In this document: piece by piece, positions 13,519 to 22,097 of the stretch
Layout: each line of letters opens with the position of its first letter
Numbering within the stretch: the first letter of the stretch is position 1
DNA from: Gemmatimonadota bacterium
Lineage (GTDB): Bacteria > Gemmatimonadota > Gemmatimonadetes > Longimicrobiales > Gaopeijiaceae
Direction of reading: 5' to 3'
Assembly: GCA_028873815.1 (NCBI GenBank)
Contig: JAPPNN010000029.1
Coordinates: forward strand, 1-64,000
Length of the DNA: 64,000 nt
Notes under the pieces: model-generated
What the model was told of the DNA's origin: nothing
The model's database searches: none
Seen by the model: only the letters and a program-made list of their open reading frames with translations
Position numbers and translations under genes: made by a program

Positions 13519-14361
13519 ATGAGCAAGAAGCAAATTGACTTCAAGGATCCCGTTTTCGCCCTGAATTGGCTTGACACAGCTATCGGTTTCGAACGGCGCA
13601 AACTCTCGAAGTGTCCGGTACTCCCCGATATGGCTCCTGGGCACGAGGCGGCACAGGGATGGGCATATGTCGTAGCTGGCTACTTTCTATTGGAGCAGGC
13701 GTTCAAGTTGCTGCTCCATCTACGGAAAACCTCCCCAGCAAGAACACATACCCTGTCCTCCGAACTCTACGATCTTCTGCCGGACAACGAGAAAGACACC
13801 CTACGTGAGTACTACCGTGACTACCGCGAGGCGTGCGACCGTGCAACTGGCTTCCCGTTCCGAAACCTCGACAGTTTTCTGTCAAATCTCGATGGACAAC
13901 AGACCAGCAGCGGTAGATTCGTGGGTTCCTTTGATTGGCGCTACTATCTGATAGAGAAGATGACCGGGGCTGCGATGCCTATTGTAAGCATTGAGATGTT
14001 GCATGAGGTTGCATACGGTGCGACGCGCATCATGGAATACCTTGTCCATGGCAGATTCGAGCCATCGCAGTATACCTACAGCCATAGGATGCACTGGCCC
14101 CGAAAGCGAAAGTACTTGGAGTGGATGACGGTTAGGATCAACACTCCTGAACTGCACTTACCGGAAAGCGGTTTGGAGATTCTTTGGGGACCCGATTATC
14201 GCCACCGGTATGATTTCCTTATACATCATGGGAATGGCCGATTCAACATTGGCTTCAACAAGCTACCTAAGGACCAGGGGATTCAGATCATCGACAAGAG
14301 AGACGAGGTAGAGGCGTTCGATCCTGATGAAGGGTTCAAGAGCATCGGCATAGTAAGGTAG
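13519..14361 (+). CDS. Unrecognised protein downstream of hsdR
   Basis: The 280-aa product starts at ATG 13519, with AAAGGAG about 14 bases upstream. I do not recognise it. A helical N-terminal part (EAAQGWAYVVAGYFLLEQAFKLLLHL) precedes a mixed, Tyr- and His-rich C-terminal half. Its base composition is visibly lower in GC than the hsd genes. Position directly after a type I RM operon suggests an accessory or defence gene, but no catalytic motif is clear. The in-frame extension back to 13027 lies inside hsdR and is not real. Confidence 0.65.
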   Translation: MSKKQIDFKDPVFALNWLDTAIGFERRKLSKCPVLPDMAPGHEAAQGWAYVVAGYFLLEQAFKLLLHLRKTSPARTHTLSSELYDLLPDNEKDTLREYYRDYREACDRATGFPFRNLDSFLSNLDGQQTSSGRFVGSFDWRYYLIEKMTGAAMPIVSIEMLHEVAYGATRIMEYLVHGRFEPSQYTYSHRMHWPRKRKYLEWMTVRINTPELHLPESGLEILWGPDYRHRYDFLIHHGNGRFNIGFNKLPKDQGIQIIDKRDEVEAFDPDEGFKSIGIVR

Positions 14362-14906
14362 TCACCTAGGGAGCCACACGGCCGAGACCCGACGTGACGA
14401 TCGACGTGGGTGAGAGTCACGCTCTGCGACGCGGCATACCAAGCCGCATTCTCCGAGGAGAGCGGGCCGTCTTTTCGCGCGTGCGGCGGAAGACATCGAG
14501 CCATAGGGGTATACGGATTGATCTGGACGGCAATGCCGGTCATCTTACCCTTCCTCTGTGTCGTCACACGAGCCCAGGAGCTTGGCTCAGCGCAAGGTGG
14601 CGGCGTTCCATGCAGAATGAACGGTGTTATGTGGCCCGCAACATTCTTGGGGTACCCATAGACATCGAGTGCGCGGCGGTTCCGGGGAGCGAAAAACAGA
14701 CCTGGAAGGCTTGCCGTCTACCCGGGTCCGGATTCATCCTCCGGCCATCGGCCAGCCCCCGACCGCCCCCTGAAACCGCCTGGCGCGTTGACGTGTCCAG
14801 CGCATCTTCGCCAGTATTCATCGGACACACTTTTCAACACGGGCGGGGGTGCCATGTGGAAAAAGGTGCTGGTGATCGCCTGTCGCTGAATCTCGCGACG
14901 GGTTCG
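14362..14906. other. Gene-free stretch, no clear feature
   Basis: I see no supported gene. An 83-residue frame at 14410-14661 has no ribosome site. The frame of the next gene extends back to 14394, but its translation there looks non-coding. A ten-codon frame starting MWKKVLVIAC at 14853 looks like a broken signal peptide. Confidence 0.4.
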
Positions 14907-16544
14907 ATGTCGCGGCTGGCGACTTGGTTCGGGTCCGTGTGCTCCCTTGGCCGGTCCGACCTGGCCCAATGGCTTCACGGGTATGTCGAGGGGATCGAGG
15001 CACGGCTCCCGGCCAACTTCACGGAACGGGCGGCGACGCTGCGGGCGGCAGCGCGGCGGTGGCTGACTGAACTCGACTTGCCAGCCCCGGCGACGGCACC
15101 CGCCAGCGGGAACGCGCTGGCGACCTGTCTGTTACTCGCAGGGTGCGGCGACGTGTTGCCAATCGTTCCTCCAGAGGCTCCGCCAAATCAGCCTCCCGTG
15201 GTCTCCGGCGAGTTGCCGTATCAACGGCTGCCTGGGCCAGGTGCGACGGTGCACCTCGACGTGGCCGGATACTTCACCGATCCAGACGGCGGCGAGCTGA
15301 CGTTTTCGGCCACCAGCTCGGATACGGCCGTTGTCACGGCCTCGACGGCGGGAAGCGTGCTGACCCTGACGGGCGGCGCGATCGGAGGCGCGGCGCGGGT
15401 GACGGTGACTGCCCGCGATCTGGACGGCGCGGAAGCGTCGGGAAGTATCGGCGTAGAGGTGAACCGCCGTCCGGTCGCCTCTGAGATTCCGGGGCAATCG
15501 CTTGTGGGAGACACTGAGCCGCTGGCGCTTGACGTGGCCGGATACTTCGCCGATCCGGACGGCGACGCGCTGACGTTCGCGGCCGCCAGTTCGGATACGG
15601 CTGTCGTCGCGATCTCGACGGCGGGAACCGTGCTGACCCTGACGGGCGGCGCGACCGGGGGCGAGGCGCGGGTGACGGTGACTGTCCGGGACCCGGACGG
15701 CCTAGAGGCTGTCGCTAGCTTTCCGGTTGTGGTGGCTGATGCTCTGTTTAAGAAATACCCTATTTTTGTGCATCAGATCAGAGGCTCAAATGACGATCCA
15801 CATTCTGATCCTCAGAAAATCACGACGTTCAACCAAGCAATAGAGCAAATATCTATCATGCTTGGTTCCGGCACCGTTATGTCTGATTCTGTTTATGTGT
15901 CGAACAAGCGTATACGTTGTCGAGGGTTGAGTTTCGAAAAGGGAGATACGATCAAGCAAGGCATACACCTGTCAGCATATACAGATACCAAGATTGGCAA
16001 TGTTGCGCGCATCACACCCTGCACCGATTCTTCATTTGTAGGGTTGCATAATGTATTTGGTGGAAGAATAGAATATCAGAGCGGTTCTGCTGGCAGTCCT
16101 TCCGTGTGGGCGCATGAGATTTTCCATCTACTGATAGATATGATGCCTGGTGGAGAAGCCATATATGATGATAGTGGAAAATGGATAGGCGCTAGGATCT
16201 TTTCTGAGCATCCAGTAGTAGATTCAATTTGGAGATACAAATGGCAAGAGGCAGAGAAGACAATAGGAACATCCTATGAGGGCAAACTACCCATTGATGA
16301 CAGATACGGTACACATTGGCACGAGTGCGCGGCAGTTTCCAAGTGGATATCGAGGCACGAGGCACATTATGACATAATGAGCACTTATGGATCGCAGACT
16401 GATAGTATCATTATAACTCCAATAACACAAGCAGCCTTGGTTTTTCCTTTGGGCATACATGATGAATACATATCTGATTATCATGTATACAATCCGAACA
16501 CAAAAACACCCATCTATCCAGATAGCTGTATAGGGATACACTAG
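14907..16544 (+). CDS. Putative HExxH metalloprotease lipoprotein with Ig-like repeats
   Basis: From ATG 14907 the product is 545 aa. A lipobox LLAGC puts the lipidation Cys at residue 80, unusually deep; TTG 15078 would place it at residue 23, so the start is uncertain and the 5' end may be recombined. Two 85-90-residue Ig/cadherin-like repeats follow (about 94-277, each with DVAGYF-x-DPDG). The C-terminal third has H403-E-I-F-H407, a zincin motif, in DNA of clearly lower GC. It probably acts at the cell surface. The protease family was not identified. The next gene also has an HExxH motif. Confidence 0.6.
   Translation: MSRLATWFGSVCSLGRSDLAQWLHGYVEGIEARLPANFTERAATLRAAARRWLTELDLPAPATAPASGNALATCLLLAGCGDVLPIVPPEAPPNQPPVVSGELPYQRLPGPGATVHLDVAGYFTDPDGGELTFSATSSDTAVVTASTAGSVLTLTGGAIGGAARVTVTARDLDGAEASGSIGVEVNRRPVASEIPGQSLVGDTEPLALDVAGYFADPDGDALTFAAASSDTAVVAISTAGTVLTLTGGATGGEARVTVTVRDPDGLEAVASFPVVVADALFKKYPIFVHQIRGSNDDPHSDPQKITTFNQAIEQISIMLGSGTVMSDSVYVSNKRIRCRGLSFEKGDTIKQGIHLSAYTDTKIGNVARITPCTDSSFVGLHNVFGGRIEYQSGSAGSPSVWAHEIFHLLIDMMPGGEAIYDDSGKWIGARIFSEHPVVDSIWRYKWQEAEKTIGTSYEGKLPIDDRYGTHWHECAAVSKWISRHEAHYDIMSTYGSQTDSIIITPITQAALVFPLGIHDEYISDYHVYNPNTKTPIYPDSCIGIH
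15187..15735 (+). repeat. Tandem Ig-like domain repeat within the lipoprotein gene
   Basis: Two adjacent coding repeats of about 260-270 bases encode near-identical domains. Both include DVAGYF, DPDG, SSDTAVV and VLTLTGGA in the same order. Such close copies suggest recent duplication and a site where copy number can vary. The low-GC protease part begins right after the second copy. Confidence 0.75.
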
Positions 16545-16551
16545 ATGTTGA

Positions 16552-16962
16552 GTGACCGGAGGACAAGGGAGTCGAACCCTCATGTTGCTGTGTATAACAT
16601 GGGCGGTGATCTTGATCTACCCACGATGGACAGATCGGCTGTCGCTCGACTACGATGGCCGGTACGCAGATTGCGACGATGTCATCGGAATCTCAATACC
16701 GGGTGTCCTGCTGCATGAGTTCGGCCATGCACTGGCTGATCCGCTGGTCGGGTGTACCGAGCAGTGGCGCAAGGCGCTGATCGAGGACCGCGAGCAGTTC
16801 CCGTCCATCTATGCTCTGGTACGACTGATGGGCTACCACCCGGACCGCTCTCGGGCCACCTGTTGGGAATGCATGGACTATCCGCCAGTGGACGCGGTCG
16901 AAGGTGACACCATCCCGAGCGGAGGGGACATCGGCGAGTTCGTTCTAGATGTTGGTGGCTGA
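16552..16962 (+). CDS. Small membrane-anchored HExxH protein
   Basis: The 136-aa product begins seven bases after the previous stop. It has one N-terminal hydrophobic segment (about 10-24) and H55-E-F-G-H59 in LLHEFGHALADPL, a zinc-metalloprotease signature, with three Cys in the second half. It is too short for a standard protease and lacks an obvious third zinc ligand, so it may be a fragment, or a partner of the preceding HExxH lipoprotein. GC is intermediate. I do not recognise a family. Confidence 0.5.
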   Translation: MTGGQGSRTLMLLCITWAVILIYPRWTDRLSLDYDGRYADCDDVIGISIPGVLLHEFGHALADPLVGCTEQWRKALIEDREQFPSIYALVRLMGYHPDRSRATCWECMDYPPVDAVEGDTIPSGGDIGEFVLDVGG

Positions 16963-16971
16963 CCCCGATGC

Positions 16972-17287
16972 ATGGCCGGTGACGAGCCTGTCATGGATGC
17001 GCTGGTCGAATCGTGGTTCCCGAATCGGCTGGAAGCATTGGGTCTTGCGTTGGACCCACGGAAGCACGTGGTTCCCGAGTCCGTCTATGTCGTCTCAATG
17101 TCAAACAACATGCGGCCGCCCAGTCGTGCGGCTCCATTCGAGCCAGTCCGGCCCGGTTAGACACCGCGCCCCCGCACCGGATACTGGAACGAGGACGGGC
17201 AGCGGTTCGGCGGTGAGACTCGGCGTCACGACCACATCTACGTCTTCGCGCGGCAGAATGCCCGCTCGGCCCCGGTGCTCCGCTTAA
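16972..17287 (+). pseudogene. Possible broken gene with in-frame TAG
   Basis: A frame from ATG 16972 reads 62 protein-like residues to a TAG at 17158-17160. The same frame then continues with a protein-like stretch (GYWNEDGQRFGG, HDHIYVFARQ) to about 17287. This suggests one gene broken by a nonsense change. No family was recognised. The stretch up to 17406 holds nothing else that I can support. Confidence 0.35.
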
Positions 17288-17406
17288 GACTCGCGGCGTG
17301 CTTCCTCAGTGAAATCGTCGAAGCCATGCTCACCCGCAGCGGGTTCAGCGCCCGGGTAGAAGGGGTTGACCCCTCTCCAAGCCCATCGCGCAACGAGGCG
17401 CCGTCA

Positions 17407-19137
17407 CTACGCCTGCGACAGCAGCTTCAGGGCATCGTCGACGGCGGCCAACTCGTTCGCGATTCTGTCACACACGGCTTCGAAATGCCCGGCAAAGGTC
17501 CCGTAATCCCTCAGCGCATCCCCCTTGAGAGTCTCAGATTCGCTGCCGCCCGCGTGGGCCGCCACCTTGCTCCTGATGCTCTGCGCCTCCCGCAGGCCCT
17601 TAAGTCGAGTTGACTCACCCAGGGTATCCGCGATGTCCGCTGCGGCGATCGCCTTCTCTAGCAACGTGATGCTTCGGTCTTCCTTTCGGAACTCCACGCC
17701 CTTGGCCGCAAGGAGCCCTCGAATGGGCCGGGCAAGGAACCCTTCGACGACCGCCGTAGCCAACGCTTGGAACGCGCTGGCCCACTCTTGGGAACTGTCG
17801 CCCCGCGGCACTCGCAGGGCATCCAACACCCTTTGTTTGCGAAGCTTCCACCAACTCGGAGCTTCCCGATTCCAGTCACGCAAGAAGTACTCAACGCGTG
17901 ACAGCGGCGGATCGTTCGAAGGCCACTGCCCGTAGAAGTCAGGCCTGACTACGTCGTCGGGCAAACCTGCCTTCGGCTTTTCATTGAAGCTCTGCCAGTA
18001 GATCTGCTCCTGGTAGGGCAAGTTGCGAAGATAGCAGATGTATGCGGACACTTGGCCAGCGTCATTCACGCAGTAGCTTCGAAGCGTCCATGCTCCCCGG
18101 CATTGAATACTCCTATTCTCCACGGTGTACTTGTCGGGGTCGGCCGTGTACTTGTTCAATACCTCCGGGCGGAAGTACGCCGGAGACAGCTCGTGTGGCA
18201 GTGTCGTCCCCTCAGCATTGAAGTAGGTCACAGTAGCACCGGGGCGAGTCGAGATCTTGGTAGTCGTCCCGTTTCGCCAGTCGTCTGCCCAGAATTCCAC
18301 CCCCTTCTCAGCGCCTCCCCCAACCCACCTTTCTCGCTGACGCGCCCATACCTCGTCGCGTGGGCATAGGTGCGCGAGCTGATAACCGCGCGCCCAGGAA
18401 CCGAACCCAGGGAAGATCCGCTGCTTGAACACCAGCTCTTGGTTAGAATCGTGAACCGCGGGCGGGGCGGAGTCAGGCCACTCAAGGCAATCCGGACGCG
18501 TCAACGTAAAGTCGAACAACCGCACAAGTAGTGAATCCGAGGCGGCCAGGTATTCTTCAAGGTCCACCCGCGAAAAGGAAACCAGCGTAACTCCTGCTTC
18601 TTTGACCGACACGGAGATGATTGGGTCGAAGTCCCCGTTATCGTCGAAGCGACAGTAGGCGCCGCGTTCGGGGCGCCAGTGGCATGCGGACAGATGCAGG
18701 TATTCCTGCAAGACCTCCATATAGTACGAGTCGTCCGTTTTCAACCCGACAAGCTCGCGGGGATAGACTAGGCGGGTAGCAGCTGCAAGGAGCTTGGACC
18801 CTTGAAACGAGCTCCCGCGGGCGATCGTGAAGGGGCCATCGTCAAGGGAGGTCGAGTAGCTAGCGACGGGACCGGGGTGAGAGCTCCACTTTAGCAAGTC
18901 GGTCTGGTCAAACTGCGTGAGTTCGGCACGAGGAACGATCGCCGTATCGACGAAGAAGCTCTTGGCTGCTGCGTAGACTATGAGCTCATCCTCCCTAGAA
19001 TTCTGCGCTAGCACGGCCAGGTGCCCCCGTGCACTGATCCAAGTGTCGAAGGAAGCCTCGTCTGCTGGGCACTTGGCAACCGACCGGGTGCGGTCCAGCA
19101 AGGTTTGGTGGGAAGATGTCGGGTGGCGCCTAGCCAT
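17407..19137 (-). CDS. Unrecognised 576-aa protein with C-terminal HEPN-like motif
   Basis: ATG 19137 follows GAGGAGAC at six bases. The long N-terminal part (about 1-430) is mixed alpha/beta, rich in Trp and Tyr, without a family I recognise. The C-terminal 140 residues are helical and contain R522-x5-H528 (RSKVAAH), which fits the HEPN R-x4-6-H ribonuclease signature. An N-terminal sensing part plus C-terminal HEPN is a layout known from phage-defence proteins such as ApeA; membership is my inference. It is a single gene, opposite to its neighbours, in an island rich in defence genes. Confidence 0.7.
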   Translation of the reverse strand: MARRHPTSSHQTLLDRTRSVAKCPADEASFDTWISARGHLAVLAQNSREDELIVYAAAKSFFVDTAIVPRAELTQFDQTDLLKWSSHPGPVASYSTSLDDGPFTIARGSSFQGSKLLAAATRLVYPRELVGLKTDDSYYMEVLQEYLHLSACHWRPERGAYCRFDDNGDFDPIISVSVKEAGVTLVSFSRVDLEEYLAASDSLLVRLFDFTLTRPDCLEWPDSAPPAVHDSNQELVFKQRIFPGFGSWARGYQLAHLCPRDEVWARQRERWVGGGAEKGVEFWADDWRNGTTTKISTRPGATVTYFNAEGTTLPHELSPAYFRPEVLNKYTADPDKYTVENRSIQCRGAWTLRSYCVNDAGQVSAYICYLRNLPYQEQIYWQSFNEKPKAGLPDDVVRPDFYGQWPSNDPPLSRVEYFLRDWNREAPSWWKLRKQRVLDALRVPRGDSSQEWASAFQALATAVVEGFLARPIRGLLAAKGVEFRKEDRSITLLEKAIAAADIADTLGESTRLKGLREAQSIRSKVAAHAGGSESETLKGDALRDYGTFAGHFEAVCDRIANELAAVDDALKLLSQA

Positions 19138-19574
19138 CGTTCGTCTCCTCTGAGAGCAGCTTGTCAGTGGGTTCTGTTAGCACGCGATAGCGGCGGACTA
19201 CCGGGGTAGAGAGGTGGGTTCAAGTAAACTTACCCCATGCCCGATCACCACTCCATCCCCCTCTCCCCGACCAACTGGGTCTGGGGCCTCCATCAATTGA
19301 TCAGACGTGCCGTCTGGTCGATTCCCACGACCTCTGGGGCGACATCCAGCTCGGCCATCGGCTCCCGGCACGCGACGCCAACGTCCAATCGCCGCGACGG
19401 GTCGCACGGGTAACCCTTGGGCGATAACGTACCGGCCACGGGGCGGCCTTGGTAGCACTGCGGTCGCGAGTGGCACTCCTGGGCCGGTAGCCGGAGTCGT
19501 TTCACCCACTTGCCGTAGCCGTGGAGGTATGTAACTGTTACACATGGCATCGAAACGCCTCGGAGGAGAACAGC
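19138..19574. other. Gene-free stretch
   Basis: Short frames occur on both strands (for example minus 19293-19550), but none has a ribosome site plus recognisable content. The right end has CGGAGGAG, which served the decayed antitoxin at 19575. The start of the minus-strand gene at 19137 implies a promoter in this stretch that I cannot locate. Confidence 0.4.
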
Positions 19575-19801
19575 ATGGCTCGACGTGTCAACATCATGAT
19601 GGACGAGGAGGCGTGGTGAGTGATCGAGCGGTTTGCCGCAGGGTAGCCGGAGCTACGCCGTCAACACCGCGATCCGGGAGTGATCCGAAACCTCTAAGGA
19701 GGCGGGAAGCTTCTGCACGGATGGATGCGTTGCGTGCTCGGCTGGCCACCGTCCAACCCGACCAGATCGTCCGGTGGATGCGGGAGCAGCGGCTCCCGTG
19801 A
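19575..19801 (+). pseudogene. vapB: Decayed VapB-type antitoxin
   Basis: ATG 19575, with GGAGGAG upstream, opens a typical ribbon-helix-helix start (MARRVNIMMDEEAW). It hits TGA at 19617 and TAG soon after, then continues as IERFAAG and SRSYAVNTAIRE. A shifted frame encodes the C-terminal half ending REQRLP at 19801. Several stops and a shift show that the gene is dead. Its end overlaps the start of a decayed VapC-like gene, as in intact vapBC pairs. Confidence 0.65.
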
Positions 19802-20220
19802 TCGTCACGCCGGACGCATCGGTTCTACTCAAGTGGGCTCTTCCGGGCGACGACGAGCAGGGCACCGACTCGGCGCTCGCACTGCGTGACGAGGCGGCGG
19901 CCGGAACCCTTGATCTGATCGTTCCCCCAACTCTGGATCGACCAAGTGGGAAACACGCTGGCGAGACAGCTTCCCGAGGACGCCGACAAACTGCTCGCAT
20001 CGCTTGCAGACTTCGGCCTGATTAAAGCGAAGCCGGACGCAAGGTGGAGAACCCGCGCTTGTGTCCCTATCGGTGACGTACGCTTTCGCGTTCTACGACG
20101 CGGCCTACCATGCCGTGGCGCACGGCCCCCGGGGCGTGTTCGTCACGGCGGACGAACGGTATGTGCCCCGCGCCTCGGGGGCCGAGGCATTTCGTCCCTT
20201 CGGCTCTGGCGGACACCCTG
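19798..20220 (+). pseudogene. vapC: Decayed VapC-type PIN toxin
   Basis: From GTG 19798 the frame reads VIVTPDASVLLKWALPGDDE, the PIN-domain start with its first Asp. The frame shifts near 19932 into WIDQVGNTLARQLPEDADKLL, and again near 20060 into SVTYAFAFYDAAYHAVA and FVTADERYV, which carry the later conserved Asp residues. At least two frameshifts break the toxin. With the dead antitoxin upstream this is a lost toxin-antitoxin module, unlike the intact pair at 27480-28117. Confidence 0.7.
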
Positions 20221-20335
20221 AAAACAGGTCGGAAATAGGAAGGCGAGCTTCCCGCAGTTTGAGGCGATTTCCCCGCCATATCAGGGAGACGGGAGGCGAC
20301 ACCGTTAACGGGTAGAAAGCGCAGATCGTGCGGCC

Positions 20336-20362
20336 CTGTATGACTTTAGACGATTTCCTACC
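20336..20362 (+). repeat. 27-bp inverted-repeat partner of 81-107
   Basis: This segment matches the reverse complement of 81-107 at 24 of 27 bases. It lies 20 bases before the point where homology of the truncated recombinase begins. The closeness to a truncation point suggests a recombination or integration boundary. Confidence 0.5.
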
Positions 20363-20381
20363 CTGATCTTGGCCAGCTTTA

Positions 20382-20819
20382 GTCCGCTGGTCGGACATCG
20401 ATTTCGAGGGCCGTGAGGTGCGCTGGCGGGCGGAACACGAGAAGACCGGCTACGAGCACGTCACGCCGCTGACCGACGATGCATTGGCCGCGCTTGAAGA
20501 GGCGCGGCGGGTGAACCCCGGAAGCGGGAACGGTCCGGTGCTGCCCGCACCGAAACAGCCCTCGCATTGCCTCGGTCGCTACATGGCGCTGAGGTGGTGG
20601 TACAAGGCCGCGAAACTCGCGGGCCTCGAACCGAAGCGGGGCCGGGGCTGGCACTCGCTCAGGCGCAAGTTCGCTTCGGACCTGATGGACCAGCCGTTGA
20701 AGGTGCTCTGCGAACTCGGCGGCTGGAAGGAGCCGACGACGGTGCTGCGTTGCTACCAGCAAGCCAACCCGGGACAACTCAGGAAGGCTTTGGATGGCCG
20801 CCGGAGGGTTCGCACCTGA
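20382..20819 (+). pseudogene. Tyrosine recombinase, 5'-truncated remnant
   Basis: The frame aligns to the last 145 residues of the recombinase at 4315-5475, starting at RWSDIDFEGREVRW. It retains HSLRRK, LGGWK and RCYQ, but the N-terminal half, including the first catalytic Arg, is gone. There is no start codon or ribosome site at the new end. It is close in sequence to the intact copy, so the truncation seems fairly recent. The same tail motif follows at 20833-20855. Confidence 0.8.
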
Positions 20820-20832
20820 GATCCCCGAAAGA

Positions 20833-20855
20833 GCGGGAATCAATCAGCGGGAGTC
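20833..20855 (+). repeat. Recombinase-tail motif, copy after the truncated remnant
   Basis: GCGGGAATCAATCAGCGGGA lies 14 bases after the remnant's stop, matching the arrangement after the intact recombinase at 5487-5510. Confidence 0.55.
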
Positions 20856-20911
20856 AAACTACCGAAGCCCGCAACTACAACGTTCACAACAAGATGCGCG
20901 TCTAGCAACAC

Positions 20912-21832
20912 TTGCTGGAGAAGCTCTTTGACATCTACGGTGAGGAGGTGACGCCCACGAAGGGCGAGTGCTCCCGGCAATACGACCGGGGTGCATTGGC
21001 GATGTTCCTCCGGTTCTTCGGGAAGGACCGGAAGCCCGCAACGCTTTCCCAGCGCGACTGGGACCGGTTCATCCGGGCGAGGCGGGCGGGCAGGGTCGGA
21101 CCGAGCGGGAGACCCGTTTCCAACAGGACGGTCGAACGAGACCTGCGGTTCCTGCTCGCGGTCCTCAACTGGGCCGCACGGTCGCGGAACGAGGCGGGAA
21201 GGCTTCTCCTCGACTCCAACCCTCTGAAGGGCTTGAGGGTGCCCAGGGAGAAGAACCCAACCCGGGTGATTCTCTCTCAAGCGGAGTACGAGGCGCTGCT
21301 CCGGGTGTCCGCCCAGATCGATTGGCGCTTTCGCGTGGCGCTCGTGCTCGCGCACGAAACGGGCCACCGAATCGGCGCAATCCGCCACCTGAGGTGGTGC
21401 GACATCGACACGGGAGCCGGGGTGATTTGGTGGCGTGCGGAGCACGATAAGACAGGGTTCGAGCATCGGACACCCGTGACCGACGAGGCGCTAAGAGTGC
21501 TGGAAGAGGCGCGGAAGGCGAACCCCGGGAACGGCGACGCTCCCGTGCTGCCCGCGCGCAGGGACTCCGCGGGGAGCGTGAGCCACGCGGCGGCGCGCGA
21601 CTGGTGGAAAAAGGCCGAAGCGCTCGCCGGGCTGGAGCGCATGCGCGGCAGGGGCTGGCATTCGCTGAGGCGCAAGTTCGCCTCGGACCTGATGGACCAG
21701 CCGCTGAAGGTGCTCTGCGAACTGGGAGGCTGGAGGACGGCACAGACGGTGCTCCAGTGTTACCAGAGACCCGACGAGGACCGGCTCAAGAAGGCGCTCG
21801 CGGAGCGGCGGGTCCACCACTCCCCCAGTTAG
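20912..21832 (+). CDS. Tyrosine recombinase lacking the arm-binding domain
   Basis: The 306-aa frame aligns to residues 82-386 of the intact recombinase (LFDIYGEEVTPTKG onward). It keeps the core-binding and catalytic domains with HETGHRIGAIR, HSLRRK, LGGW and CYQ. The N-terminal arm-binding region of about 80 residues is missing. TTG 20912 is a weak start without a good ribosome site, so this is either a remnant or a reduced recombinase. Divergence from the 4315 copy is larger than for the 20382 remnant. Confidence 0.7.
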   Translation: MLEKLFDIYGEEVTPTKGECSRQYDRGALAMFLRFFGKDRKPATLSQRDWDRFIRARRAGRVGPSGRPVSNRTVERDLRFLLAVLNWAARSRNEAGRLLLDSNPLKGLRVPREKNPTRVILSQAEYEALLRVSAQIDWRFRVALVLAHETGHRIGAIRHLRWCDIDTGAGVIWWRAEHDKTGFEHRTPVTDEALRVLEEARKANPGNGDAPVLPARRDSAGSVSHAAARDWWKKAEALAGLERMRGRGWHSLRRKFASDLMDQPLKVLCELGGWRTAQTVLQCYQRPDEDRLKKALAERRVHHSPS

Positions 21833-21855
21833 CGGGAGTCAATCGGCGGGACCCC
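21832..21855 (+). repeat. Recombinase-tail motif, third plus-strand copy
   Basis: GCGGGAGTCAATCGGCGGGA begins at the last base of the recombinase stop codon. It marks the right edge of the accessory island; hsp20 and housekeeping-type genes follow. Confidence 0.55.
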
Positions 21856-21911
21856 TGCCGCTCAATCGTGTAACTTCAACCGGGGCAAGCGGAAAGCAAT
21901 TCCGAGACGTT

Positions 21912-22011
21912 CTGCCATTTTGGCAGGTTGCACCTGTCATTTCGGCAGTCCCGACCCTGCCATTTCGGCAGCCTGCACGGCGAAGGATCTCGTTTTCTGC
22001 CATTTCGGCAG
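21912..22011 (+). promoter_or_regulatory. Four inverted-repeat activator sites upstream of hsp20
   Basis: Four 15-base inverted repeats of the form CTGCCATTTCGGCAG occur at 21912-21926, 21934-21948, 21957-21971 and 21997-22011. Copies 3 and 4 are identical, and copies 1 and 2 differ by one base each. Centres are 22, 23 and 40 bases apart, close to whole helical turns. Their position just upstream of a sigma-54-type promoter is what enhancer-binding activators use. The activator gene is not in the window. Confidence 0.75.
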
Positions 22012-22020
22012 GTCCTCCAG

Positions 22021-22036
22021 TGGCACGGCCGATGCA
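22021..22036 (+). promoter_or_regulatory. Sigma-54-type promoter of hsp20
   Basis: TGGCACGGCCGATGCA fits the -24/-12 consensus: GG at 22022-22023 and GC at 22034-22035 are exactly 10 bases apart. Only one base of the TTGC block differs. It lies 62 bases before the hsp20 ATG and just after four activator-like inverted repeats. Confidence 0.75.
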
Positions 22037-22097
22037 ATACGGTGCACCGGCTGCACAAGGGTGCACCGCTTCAAACCATCAGAATGAGGACTGCTCA

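Noticed and set aside
14410-14661. 83-codon frame
   Set aside because: No ribosome site, no recognisable composition, and it overlaps other non-coding frames.
19293-19550. Minus-strand 85-codon frame
   Set aside because: Some residues look protein-like, but there is no ribosome site or family, and frames on the other strand are equally open.
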